DNA from: Nitrospinaceae bacterium
Lineage (GTDB): Bacteria > Nitrospinota > Nitrospinia > Nitrospinales > Nitrospinaceae
NCBI GenBank assembly: GCA_024644405.1
Contig: JAHELC010000011.1
Coordinates: forward strand, 1-59,076
Direction: 5' to 3'
Length of the DNA stretch: 59,076 bases
In this document: positions 38,416 through 46,861 of the stretch, one piece after another
Layout of the letters: each line of letters opens with the position of its first letter
Numbering within the stretch: position 1 is the stretch's first letter
The notes under the pieces: generated by a model
What the model saw: the letters and a program-made list of their open reading frames with translations, nothing else
Told to the model about the DNA's origin: nothing
Databases searched by the model: none
Program-made: the position numbers and the translations under genes

Positions 38416-40107
38416 CTAAAAGTCCCTTAACTTGAGAGCGCGGATACCCCGCCGCATGGGTGCGATGGCCACATAAAATGAAAGCGCAATGATGAGAGCA
38501 TAAAAACCGATGGGCTCCCAACCGGACACTCCCCCCACATACATTTGCTTGAAGTGGACATACATGGGGCGGGCGCCCAAAACCAGCACGACTCCAACAT
38601 ATATCAGGCAGGAGATTATAAACAGAATGCCACCGGTCCCGCTGGAAATTTCCGAAATGTTTTCATAATCAAACTTGGGATACATGGCACCCATACCCAC
38701 GGCCATGCCCACCACACCGATCGTTATGAAGACCACCCCTATGATCGATACCCGCATGACATAGGCGTCGACCTGAAGCAGAATATTGGAAACAATCACC
38801 AGGAATTCCCCGATGAGCAGGAGCGGAGGAAAATACATTATAAATTTGCCCAGCAAAAAGTTTTCCATCTTTAACGGGGAAGTGTAAACGGCCCACATCT
38901 TTTTCCCCTCCAGACTGGTGGTGGAAAACACGAACCGGGATGCGAGGGCCGCAAGCACAAACCCGATCAACCCCACATTCAACACAGAGACAATATTTTT
39001 CAATACTATGTTTTCGAGAGGCAGGTTGACGATATTGAAGATATAAACCACCACCAACGCTGCCAGAATAAACAACTGTGACCAATAGGACGGGTCCCGT
39101 GAGAAGACTATCAGATCCTTCATGAACAATCCTTTTTGACCGGATGAAAAAGGCATAACACTCAACCAACCCGGCTTGTGGGTTCCCCGCTTTTGGGCTT
39201 TATCCTTGGGAGCGCTTTTAACTTCCTGATAGGAACGCCAGCTGGCAAAATAGATTTTCCGGCTGATCCACCAGAACACTCCACCCAGAACCACGGCGGT
39301 TGCATACAGGTAACCCAATTGCCACAACGCGGTGCCGGTTTGTTGCTCGGTCCAGCTGGACACTCCAATCGTCATCCAACTGCTGGGGTGAAACCCGAAT
39401 TCCGGCATCTTGAGGCTTTCCACAAAGGCGATGATCGCTTCGTCGGAGACTTTTTTGTCAAAAAACTTTTCCGGAGAAAGAAAACGGAAAAATATAATCA
39501 TCCCCGCCAGAAAAAACAAACCCATGAAAGATAAGAACTGATAGGCCTTGTCCGTAGGAAAACACCACATCAGGACCATGATCCCGATGACACCCAGCAA
39601 AGTGGGAATCACCACAAAGGGCGGCAGGCTTGTCAGAAGAAATAGATAATATCCCCAGTTCACATCAAAGTAATACCCGTACGCCAGAAAGATGGGAAAG
39701 GCAAAGATCAGCACCACCCAGGACGCGTTGACGAGAGTCTGAAAGAAACGCACGCGGATAATGGAGCCTTTGCTTACCGGTTGTGAGTGCAGGAAATCCA
39801 GGTCTGAAGATATATAGAAAATGGACAACGATGCGATGATGGCGGAAAACAGAACCATCACGAACAGGGTGAGAAATATCACGTTCAGCAGTTGGAAAAT
39901 CAACTCCTCCCCGACCTTGAAAGGCAATTCATCCAGATACCGGATCATCCGGAAAAAGAAAGCATAATTGGCAGCGAAGAAGAGACTTCCGAGGATCCCG
40001 ATCAATCCCCAGCGGCTCCACTTGTCGGGGGCCGGATGCACAAAATTGTTCTTTAGAAACAACCATCGGACCCGGAAAAGCTTGTAGGTATCGGACATCG
40101 CCGGCAT
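38416..40107 (-). CDS. Large ABC-2-type membrane protein (putative ABC exporter permease)
   Basis: A 563-residue membrane protein with about 12 predicted transmembrane segments in two halves, separated by a cytoplasmic part near residues 290-330. It resembles the 'putative ABC exporter' family (PF16949-like), with the FYISSDLDFLHSQPVSK segment near the end of the first group of helices and LVSSRF-like FVFSTTSLEGKKMW later. Such proteins need a separate ATPase, which is not adjacent. The ATG at 40107 has GAGGGT 7 nt upstream. Substrate unknown; it lies between the YheT-like hydrolase and rarA. Confidence 0.72.
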   Translation of the reverse strand: MPAMSDTYKLFRVRWLFLKNNFVHPAPDKWSRWGLIGILGSLFFAANYAFFFRMIRYLDELPFKVGEELIFQLLNVIFLTLFVMVLFSAIIASLSIFYISSDLDFLHSQPVSKGSIIRVRFFQTLVNASWVVLIFAFPIFLAYGYYFDVNWGYYLFLLTSLPPFVVIPTLLGVIGIMVLMWCFPTDKAYQFLSFMGLFFLAGMIIFFRFLSPEKFFDKKVSDEAIIAFVESLKMPEFGFHPSSWMTIGVSSWTEQQTGTALWQLGYLYATAVVLGGVFWWISRKIYFASWRSYQEVKSAPKDKAQKRGTHKPGWLSVMPFSSGQKGLFMKDLIVFSRDPSYWSQLFILAALVVVYIFNIVNLPLENIVLKNIVSVLNVGLIGFVLAALASRFVFSTTSLEGKKMWAVYTSPLKMENFLLGKFIMYFPPLLLIGEFLVIVSNILLQVDAYVMRVSIIGVVFITIGVVGMAVGMGAMYPKFDYENISEISSGTGGILFIISCLIYVGVVLVLGARPMYVHFKQMYVGGVSGWEPIGFYALIIALSFYVAIAPMRRGIRALKLRDF

Positions 40108-40157
40108 AGAATCGACCCTCAAGAAATGTGGACAGGTTTTTTGAGTGTTAAGACTGT

Positions 40158-41135
40158 TTATTCAGGATAAAGGGTTTTCGCCCATTGCACACAAATAAAA
40201 TCCATCCAGCGGCGATCGTCTAAGGAGTTCCGGGAACGGGAGATATAACCCATATGGCCGCCAAACTCAGGATTCATAAAGTCTATCTGCTGGCTCATCC
40301 GTACACTCTGAAAAATTTCCGCGGGGATAAAGGGGTCGTCCTGAGAACAGAGAATGGTGGTGGGAACCGTAATCGGTTCCAGAAACTGCTTTGCACTGCA
40401 TTCTTCATAATAAGCTTCCACACGGGGATAACCGAACGCGGGAGCCGTGTATTCCACGTCAAACTCCCAGATGGTGTTGGGCGTGACAGCGGGTCGAAAA
40501 GCCTCCGGATGGCATTCCACCATGGCCTCCACCTGCCGGTTCATCAGACCGAGATAATATTTGTTGAACGTGTTGGACCAGGGCCCTTCCGATATTTGCT
40601 GGCTGGCTACTTTGAGATCGATGGGAGGGTTCACCGCCAGAGCGGAATGGACATTGGAGGGGATTTGCCTGCCCTCCCCCAGGTACTTCAGAAGAATATT
40701 GCCCGTCAATGAAAACCCGATCACAAGAAGTTTCCGGGCGGGATACAGATCCACTATGAATTGGATGATTCGCGCCAGATCCTCGCTCGAGCCACCATTC
40801 CAGAGCCGGTCGCATAAACCGATTCCGACACCACTGCCCCGTTGATTCATCATAAAAACGCCGAAACCCTCCCGGAACAGTTTGGCGGCTATCCGGCGCA
40901 TATAACCGGATTCACTGCAGCCCCCCATGCCGTGACCGATGAGCACGAGGGGAGCCGATTCCTCCGCCGCTTTCAATTCATACATCAATAGCAAATTTTT
41001 CTCGTCCAACCGAATCCGATGTTGGATCCTTCGCGGCAGTTGGGGATCGCCCGTGAACTGGGAACCGAAAATGGTCTGCGCAATCGGCCCGCGCACCAGC
41101 GGATGTGGATTAAAACTGTAATCAAACCCAGCCAT
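40158..41135 (-). CDS. Alpha/beta hydrolase, YheT/EMB8 family
   Basis: A 325-residue hydrolase. It opens FNPHPLVRGPIAQTI, as YheT-family proteins do, then has LIGHGMGG (oxyanion), the nucleophile elbow GFSLTG, the acid in SQDDPFIP and the catalytic His in GGHMGY. Activity on short esters is likely; the natural substrate is unknown. The ATG at 41135 is used, with GGATGGGA 6 nt upstream. A GC-rich hairpin lies just before it. It lies 50 bp upstream of the ABC-2-type gene on the same strand. Confidence 0.88.
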   Translation of the reverse strand: MAGFDYSFNPHPLVRGPIAQTIFGSQFTGDPQLPRRIQHRIRLDEKNLLLMYELKAAEESAPLVLIGHGMGGCSESGYMRRIAAKLFREGFGVFMMNQRGSGVGIGLCDRLWNGGSSEDLARIIQFIVDLYPARKLLVIGFSLTGNILLKYLGEGRQIPSNVHSALAVNPPIDLKVASQQISEGPWSNTFNKYYLGLMNRQVEAMVECHPEAFRPAVTPNTIWEFDVEYTAPAFGYPRVEAYYEECSAKQFLEPITVPTTILCSQDDPFIPAEIFQSVRMSQQIDFMNPEFGGHMGYISRSRNSLDDRRWMDFICVQWAKTLYPE

Positions 41136-41147
41136 ACAAATTCCCAT

Positions 41148-41170
41148 CCAGCCGGGGTCAACCCGGCTGG
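41148..41170 (-). promoter_or_regulatory. GC-rich hairpin before the YheT-like gene
   Basis: CCAGCCGGG (41148-41156) and CCCGGCTGG (41162-41170) form a perfect 9-bp stem with a 5-nt loop. It ends about 12 nt before the ATG at 41135. There is no T-run, so it is more likely a translation-control hairpin or a binding site than a terminator. Confidence 0.45.
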
Positions 41171-41321
41171 ATATATTCAAAACTAAATTTAAACGCGGCG
41201 GAATGAAATAAATATTCCATCCAGCGTATCTATAACAGGAATATTACTTTATATTGCAGGTTAATCGTATTTGCGGTTTATTGGGTAGAAAAAATGATTA
41301 TGACCCATATTTTAAAGGCTC

Positions 41322-41350
41322 TTGACGGGTACCGGCCTACTTGATAGATT
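41322..41350 (+). promoter_or_regulatory. Promoter adjoining the TPR-cupredoxin start
   Basis: TTGACG (41322-41327), a 17-bp spacer and TAGATT (41345-41350) place the transcript start about 3 nt before the ATG at 41360. No ribosome binding site is present, so the mRNA should be nearly leaderless. Confidence 0.45.
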
Positions 41351-41359
41351 GACTTCATC

Positions 41360-42754
41360 ATGCGCTTTTCTTTTACAAATATAAGGTGGATCGCCCTGGC
41401 AGCGGCTATTGGGGCTGTAGGGATTGCGGTAAGCGCCACAACACACTCCTTTGCCGGGACATCCGAAGAGGCACTTCACAGGGCAAAAATTCTAAGCCAG
41501 AAGGGAGACTGGAACGGGGCCATTCTTGAATTCGAAAAAGCCTTGCAGGAAAAACCCGACGACGCCGTAGCCCAAGCCAATCTGGGAGTGGCGCTCAGCC
41601 GGGTCGACCGTCACAGGGAGGCCCTTCTCTCTTTCCAGAAAGCGCTAGAGATGGGTTATGACAATGCCAACTTCCGGTATTTCCGCGGCCTGTCTCTCGC
41701 CAAGCTCAGTTTTCTGGAAGAGGCCGCCCAGGAAATCGAAATCGCTCTCCAGAAAGATTCACGCATGGTTCATGCGGATTACGACCTGGGCTTGATTTAC
41801 CATCAATTGGGATGGGACGAAAAGGCGCGGAATCAGGTCGCCAAACTTTACAAGAGAAATTACAAGCTGGCTCAGCAACTCCATGACCAGGTTCCGCTCG
41901 ATTACAAAATCAGTTCAGTCGACCAGGGAGGAACACTGACGGGCCGGGTCAACCTGGTGGGTCTGGTACCCAAAGCACGGGCGTTCCATCTGATTCACGC
42001 TCCCAATATCGAATTCTGCTCGCGCATGTCCGACGGCAAAGGCCACCGGATTCTTTATGATTTTACCGTTTCAAAGAAAGGCGGACTCCAGGACACGGTT
42101 ATTGCCATCCAGGGGATCAAAAAAGGAAAATCCTTCCCACGCAAAATGCAAACCCTGGAACTCAAGCGATGCCACGCGAACAAGTATGTGATCGGTATCA
42201 AGAACGGGGAGAATATCCTGATTGAAAACACGGATCCTATCAAACACGAAATCGCCACCTATGAAATTTACGGGGCGCACCGGAACCAGACCAGCAACAA
42301 AAGCGTGTTACCGGTCAATTCGCAGGTCCGTTCCGCTTTCATCAAACCCGGCGCGCCGGAGTTTATTCTGAAATGCAACCTGCACCCTTTTCTCCAGACC
42401 CGGGGCTATATCGTTGACAACCCCTATTTTGCGATCAGTAACGCCGAAGGAAACTTCAATATCGAAAATATCCCGCCCGGAACTTACGATGTGACCGCCT
42501 GGCATCCTTTCGTGCCCACGCAAAGTGGGACGATCACCATCGAATCCGGAAAATCCGCGCAATTGAATTTCACGTTCAAGGGAGAGGACGCGCGGCGGAA
42601 ACTGTACCACGACGACACCGAGGGCTACCGTTTCAACACCTGGTTTGACAGCAAGGAAACATTTTATGGTGACATCAGGAAAGACGACCCGGTGGAAGTT
42701 CTACAACACTTCGATAATTCGGAACGCTACATTGGGGATTTGAAGCCCTTCTGA
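41360..42754 (+). CDS. Secreted TPR protein with cupredoxin-like and carboxypeptidase-regulatory-like domains
   Basis: A 464-residue secreted protein with a signal peptide (cleavage near SFAGT, about 32-33). Residues ~35-170 hold four TPR units (GDWNGAILEFEKALQEKPDD is the first). From ~195 the domain resembles the two cupredoxin proteins at 57.5-59 kb: GRVNLVGLVPKARAFHL, RILYDFTV...GGLQDTVIAIQGI, and the putative metal site KHEIATYE with KCNLHPFLQ. The expected axial Met is Leu. A carboxypeptidase-regulatory-like segment follows (GNFNIENIPPGTYDVTAWHP). It may be a periplasmic copper or electron-transfer protein held in a complex by its TPRs. Function is inferred. Confidence 0.8.
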   Translation: MRFSFTNIRWIALAAAIGAVGIAVSATTHSFAGTSEEALHRAKILSQKGDWNGAILEFEKALQEKPDDAVAQANLGVALSRVDRHREALLSFQKALEMGYDNANFRYFRGLSLAKLSFLEEAAQEIEIALQKDSRMVHADYDLGLIYHQLGWDEKARNQVAKLYKRNYKLAQQLHDQVPLDYKISSVDQGGTLTGRVNLVGLVPKARAFHLIHAPNIEFCSRMSDGKGHRILYDFTVSKKGGLQDTVIAIQGIKKGKSFPRKMQTLELKRCHANKYVIGIKNGENILIENTDPIKHEIATYEIYGAHRNQTSNKSVLPVNSQVRSAFIKPGAPEFILKCNLHPFLQTRGYIVDNPYFAISNAEGNFNIENIPPGTYDVTAWHPFVPTQSGTITIESGKSAQLNFTFKGEDARRKLYHDDTEGYRFNTWFDSKETFYGDIRKDDPVEVLQHFDNSERYIGDLKPF

Positions 42755-42789
42755 TTTGCTCCTTACGATCGAACCATTCTCTTTACAGT

Positions 42790-43590
42790 TTACTTGGAAG
42801 ATTTAAGGACGATGGTCTTCAGTTTGTGAAGGCGTTGCGCTTTTTGGGCGGCGGCGCGGGCATTGGCTTCAGTCTGGTATTTCCCGAGAAACACCCGATA
42901 CCAGATTCCCTTGGTTTTGGACACCTCCACGCTCTTCACAAAAGCGGAATATCCTTTTTGCTTTAACTTGGACTCCAGGGAACGGGCGTGGCTCAGCTTT
43001 TTGAAGGAACTGACTTGAACCATGTATGGTGTGAGCGCCGGGGTGGGCGGTGCTGTCGGGCGGGTTGAGCCAGATGAAGTCGCAGCAGGAGATTTACGCT
43101 TGACCGAACTCGGCGAAGCTGTTGGGGGTGCCGCTTTCTTCTCCGGTTTCTCCTTCATCAGATCGTCCAGCTTGTTGATGATATCCTCATAGGAAGAAGA
43201 GGGTTTTTCTGCTCCGTCATCCGGCTCCTTGTAGGAAGCCAGGAGGATACGTGGCTCATGGATGACTTTCCCCACTTCATCCACCCAGGAGTGCACGGTT
43301 TTCTTCATGACCTTAACCTTGCCGTCCAGATCGACATACCGTTCCAGATCCACGTCTTCCAGAGTTTCAAAAAAAGTGTAGTCGTATTTCTTAACCGGAG
43401 CGGGCATCACGTCTTTCACATTCTCGAAAAAAGATTTGGGTTTGACCGCGCGATCTTTCTTGACCACCTGGACCTGCTCCCCGGATTTACTGGTCAGAAA
43501 CGAGAACAGGTTGTTCTGGCCGGCAGAGTAAATACCCCATCCTGCTAAACCCAACAATCCCAATAAAAATATTTTTTTCAGAAATCCCAT
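42790..43590 (-). CDS. SPOR-domain membrane protein
   Basis: A 266-residue bitopic protein. The ATG at 43590 has GGTGA upstream and gives a single N-terminal membrane helix (FLLGLLGLAGWGIYSAG). A long periplasmic linker contains a low-complexity Ser/Pro/Ala/Thr stretch (about residues 150-185). The C-terminal ~75 residues are a SPOR domain (YMVQVSSFKKLSHARSLESKLKQKG; WYRVFLGKYQTEANA), which binds denuded peptidoglycan at the septum. It likely acts in cell division or wall remodelling. It lies downstream of argS (148-bp gap). Confidence 0.88.
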   Translation of the reverse strand: MGFLKKIFLLGLLGLAGWGIYSAGQNNLFSFLTSKSGEQVQVVKKDRAVKPKSFFENVKDVMPAPVKKYDYTFFETLEDVDLERYVDLDGKVKVMKKTVHSWVDEVGKVIHEPRILLASYKEPDDGAEKPSSSYEDIINKLDDLMKEKPEKKAAPPTASPSSVKRKSPAATSSGSTRPTAPPTPALTPYMVQVSSFKKLSHARSLESKLKQKGYSAFVKSVEVSKTKGIWYRVFLGKYQTEANARAAAQKAQRLHKLKTIVLKSSK

Positions 43591-43738
43591 GGCTTCACCC
43601 GCATTGAAATCAAATGTGACCCCTCGAACCGATAAGGGAAAAAATAGCAATGAAATTATACCAAATTTTTCAATGGTTTATAGGATTTTTTTTGGGGGGG
43701 TCGAGCGGCCGGAACATTCGGGTAAAAGGTGAATTTTG

Positions 43739-45403
43739 CTACATTTTCTCCGGGGCGGACACGCCGAGGATGGCGAGGCCGCTGGCGATGACATTTCTCA
43801 GGCAATCCAGGAGCAACAGGCGAGCCAGCGTCAGTTCCCGGTTCTCGGTCACAATGCGATGCTGTTTGTAATAGCTGTGAAAAATGGAGACCAGTTCCTG
43901 CAGATAAAAGGCGATCCGGTGGATCTCCAGCGACAGGGCACTTTTTTCAATACATGCCGGGTAGGCCAGAATCTTTTTGATCAACGCAAACTCTTCAACT
44001 TCTTTCAGTAAAGAAAGATCGGCGGAGGCCACATCCGGCGCGGGAACCTTCTGCTCGCCGGCGGTCCGGAACACACTGCAGATCCGGGCATGGGCGTATT
44101 GGATATAGTACACGGGGTTTTCCGGCGACTCTTTCTTGGCCAGATCCAGATCGAAATCGAGATGACTGTCTGAACTCCGCATCAGGAAAAAAAAGCGGGT
44201 GGCATCGACCCCCACTTCCGCAACGACGTCGGCCAGCGTTTCAAACTCGCCCGACCGGGTGGACATCGAAACCTTCTGGCCTCCGCGTTTCAGGGACACG
44301 AACTGCACCAGCAGAACCTTGAAGACTTTCTCGTCGTAACCCATGGCCTGCAACACCGACTGCATGCGCGGGACATAGCCATGATGATCCGCACCCCACA
44401 AATCCAAAATGAGATCGTACCCACGATCCACCTTGTTCTTGTGGTAGGCGATGTCCGAGCAAAAGTAAGTTCGTTCACCACCCTGCTTGATGATTACCCG
44501 GTCGGCATCATCCTTGAACTGGGAAGTCTTGATCCAGGTGGCGCCATCCTTTTCATAGACAAAACCTTTATCCCTCAGCCAATCGATCGCCTTGTTGACC
44601 GAATCGTCGTCATCCAGACTCTCCTCGCTGAACCAGCGATCGAATTCCACCCTGAATTCTTTAAGATCGTTGCGTATGCCTTCGAGAATGGAGTCCTTGG
44701 AAAACTTGCGGAAAAAAGTCAGCGCATCTTCGTCCGGTTTATCGAGGTGACTGGAACCGTCCTGGTCAATAACCGCCTGAGCCACATCCTTGATGTAGTC
44801 CCCTTTGTATCCGTCTTCGGGAAATTCCACCTTCTTATTCAATAATTCCTGGTACCGCAGCCAGGTCGAACGGCCCAAGTTATTCATCTGGTTGCCGACG
44901 TCGTTGATGTAATACTCGGTCGAAACATCGAAACCGGCCTTTTCCATGAGACAGGACAGCGCATGCCCGACAGCGGCACCCCGGCCATGCCCGACGTGGA
45001 GCGGACCGGTAGGGTTGGCACTGACGAATTCCAGAAGGACTTTTTTCTTTTGGCCGACATCGGATTGGCCGAACTCACGGCCTTGAAGAATTGCCTCCTG
45101 CAGGCGGCTTCGGAAAAAATCTCCCGACATTTTGATATTGATAAAACCCGGTCCCGCCACCTCGGCCGATTCGATCGAATCCTTGCCCTCATTTAATAAC
45201 CCGCATATCATCTCGGCGATCACCTTCGGATTTTTCTTTTCCGAGCGTGCCAGCTGCATCGCCAGAGTCGTCGCAAAATCCCCCAGTTTTTCATCCTTGG
45301 GCTCTTCGATGATGATTTCAGGCATTTCCGGCAAAACCAGATCGCCGTTTTCTTTCGCACGGGTCAATGCGTCCGCGATATGATTTTTAACAGTTTCCTT
45401 CAT
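43739..45403 (-). CDS. argS: Arginyl-tRNA synthetase
   Basis: A 554-residue class I synthetase. Seen: the N-terminal add-1 domain, the HIGH-type motif (SANPTGPLHVGHGRG), WGADHHGYVPRM, the KMSKS-like loop (QKVSMSTRSGEF) and the anticodon-binding DALR domain with the family C-terminus. The ATG at 45403 is preferred over a TTG 12 bp upstream. A 148-bp gap with a T8G7 homopolymer run (43686-43700) separates it from the SPOR gene. Confidence 0.96.
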   Translation of the reverse strand: MKETVKNHIADALTRAKENGDLVLPEMPEIIIEEPKDEKLGDFATTLAMQLARSEKKNPKVIAEMICGLLNEGKDSIESAEVAGPGFINIKMSGDFFRSRLQEAILQGREFGQSDVGQKKKVLLEFVSANPTGPLHVGHGRGAAVGHALSCLMEKAGFDVSTEYYINDVGNQMNNLGRSTWLRYQELLNKKVEFPEDGYKGDYIKDVAQAVIDQDGSSHLDKPDEDALTFFRKFSKDSILEGIRNDLKEFRVEFDRWFSEESLDDDDSVNKAIDWLRDKGFVYEKDGATWIKTSQFKDDADRVIIKQGGERTYFCSDIAYHKNKVDRGYDLILDLWGADHHGYVPRMQSVLQAMGYDEKVFKVLLVQFVSLKRGGQKVSMSTRSGEFETLADVVAEVGVDATRFFFLMRSSDSHLDFDLDLAKKESPENPVYYIQYAHARICSVFRTAGEQKVPAPDVASADLSLLKEVEEFALIKKILAYPACIEKSALSLEIHRIAFYLQELVSIFHSYYKQHRIVTENRELTLARLLLLDCLRNVIASGLAILGVSAPEKM

Positions 45404-45497
45404 GGGTCCGATCAATCATCCAAAAGATCAATATCATTATTTCCAACTAAATTTAAATCGAGTGAGGGGCTGAGAATAGTTAAATTAAAAGAAAGGA

Positions 45498-45815
45498 TTA
45501 TGGGGATGGCTTGCGGACGGCCTCGACTTGAGATTCCAGTTCTTTTTCCAACTGCTCTTTTTCTTCCACAAATTCCTGTTTCAACTTTTCCGATTCCATT
45601 TCCAGCTGTTCCGGCGGGGTCCGTTCTGCAAGGTGATTCAACTTGTGCTGAAGGGTGACGTCCTTATCCGCGATTCTGGCTTTGAATTCCTTGCGAATTT
45701 CGGCAATGCGCTCTTTCTGCCTGGCAGTCAGCTTTTTTTGTTTTTTCACCTCGGGAACCAGTTTGTCGGATTTTTCCATACTGATTTCCCAGGCGCTTTT
45801 CAAACCGGACATCAT
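45498..45815 (-). CDS. Small charged coiled-coil protein
   Basis: A 105-residue Lys/Glu-rich protein with no membrane segment. From about residue 30 it is nearly all helix: LTARQKERIAEIRKEFKARIADKDVT, then a second heptad-rich part QLEMESEKLKQEFVEEKEQLEKEL. It looks like an antiparallel coiled coil with a TPPEQLE hinge. The pair of ATGs at 45815/45812 follows a GGAGAA ribosome binding site. I do not know the family. It lies just upstream of argS, with the divergent uracil-DNA glycosylase beyond. Confidence 0.72.
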   Translation of the reverse strand: MMSGLKSAWEISMEKSDKLVPEVKKQKKLTARQKERIAEIRKEFKARIADKDVTLQHKLNHLAERTPPEQLEMESEKLKQEFVEEKEQLEKELESQVEAVRKPSP

Positions 45816-46040
45816 AGTTCTCCAATTGTTTGAAGTGATTATAAACGAACCCCTAAACTCAGACAAACCAAAATATGGCTGCTTTTTCCGTTTCCAACTC
45901 CTATATTCGCCATTTCCGTTTCAACGCGGGATTGGTATACTCAGGGTCCTTTGAACCTTTATAGGTGCAACTCCTGACTAATTCTCCGAATACCGGATAA
46001 ATTGGTAGTTTATCGTTTATTTTCAAATAGTTATAAGGGA

Positions 46041-46068
46041 TTGACAGAATAACATCATCCGTTATTCT
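46041..46068 (+). promoter_or_regulatory. Promoter with palindromic operator, leaderless
   Basis: TTGACA (46041-46046), a 16-bp spacer and TATTCT (46063-46068). A perfect 8-bp inverted repeat, AGAATAAC (46046-46053) and GTTATTCT (46061-46068), lies between and overlaps both boxes. The expected transcript start coincides with the ATG at 46076, so the mRNA should lack a leader. It looks like a repressor-controlled promoter for a repair gene. Confidence 0.55.
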
Positions 46069-46075
46069 ATATGAC

Positions 46076-46861
46076 ATGGTACCTGATACGGAACGCGCAC
46101 TCTTACTGCAGCAGCTGAAAAACTACCTGGTGTTTCTCAGAGAATCAGGTCACACCCATGCTCCCCTGAACAGCGAGTTGAGTGAATTGCCTGTAATCGC
46201 CACCCCCTCCGGAACGTTTCACGACAGTTCCCCGCAACCTTTGGAATCCCAAATGACCCCTAATTCACCTTTCCCGGAATCGGGGGATAACCGCGATCTA
46301 TCCGCCGGACTGACCGATGTGCGTGAAGAATTGGGTGACTGCCAGCGTTGCAAATTATGTGAAGCCCGGCAGACCATTGTCTTTGGATCGGGTAATCCCA
46401 ATGCCGACCTGGTATTTGTCGGTGAAGGCCCCGGAGCCGACGAGGATGCACAAGGACTTCCGTTTGTCGGTCGCGCCGGCAAGAAACTGACGGAAATCAT
46501 CGAAAAGGGAATGTTGCTCGACCGGGGGAAAGACACTTACATTTGCAATATCGTCAAATGCCGTCCTCCCGGCAACCGCGATCCCGAAAAGGATGAAGTG
46601 GAGGCTTGCAAACCATTTCTCATCAAACAACTGAAAGCCATTCGTCCCAAAGTGATTGTCGCCCTGGGCAAACCCGCCGCCAGCACCTTGCTGGGCCGGA
46701 CCGTTCCCATCACCAAGGAACGCGGTACCTGGCATGAGTTCGAGGGCATGAAACTGATGCTGACTTATCACCCGGCTTACCTCCTTCGCGCCTACACCAA
46801 GGAAAACCGGCAGGCGGTGTACGATGATATGCAAAAGGTCCTGGAGGTTCTGAAAGCATGA
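46076..46861 (+). CDS. Uracil-DNA glycosylase, family 4 (4Fe-4S)
   Basis: A 261-residue enzyme. The catalytic core from residue ~88 has the first Cys motif [43 protein letters not shown], a further Cys in VEACKPF, and the HPAYLLR end, as in family 4 glycosylases that remove uracil from DNA. The first ~85 residues are a Ser/Pro-rich extension with an initial helix ([18 protein letters not shown]), often seen in this family where it may bind a polymerase or clamp. No Shine-Dalgarno sequence exists; see the leaderless promoter at 46041. Its stop overlaps moxR (ATGA). Confidence 0.92.
   Translation: MVPDTERALLLQQLKNYLVFLRESGHTHAPLNSELSELPVIATPSGTFHDSSPQPLESQMTPNSPFPESGDNRDLSAGLTDVREELGDCQRCKLCEARQTIVFGSGNPNADLVFVGEGPGADEDAQGLPFVGRAGKKLTEIIEKGMLLDRGKDTYICNIVKCRPPGNRDPEKDEVEACKPFLIKQLKAIRPKVIVALGKPAASTLLGRTVPITKERGTWHEFEGMKLMLTYHPAYLLRAYTKENRQAVYDDMQKVLEVLKA

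Noticed and set aside
43686-43700. T8G7 homopolymer after argS as a phase-variable tract or terminator
   Set aside because: It is intergenic and not in a coding frame, with no stem next to it; possible sequencing or assembly noise cannot be excluded.
46046-46068. Palindrome as a classical LexA (SOS) box
   Set aside because: AGAATAAC-N7-GTTATTCT matches neither CTG-N10-CAG nor GAAC-N4-GTTC. It is kept only as an unassigned operator.
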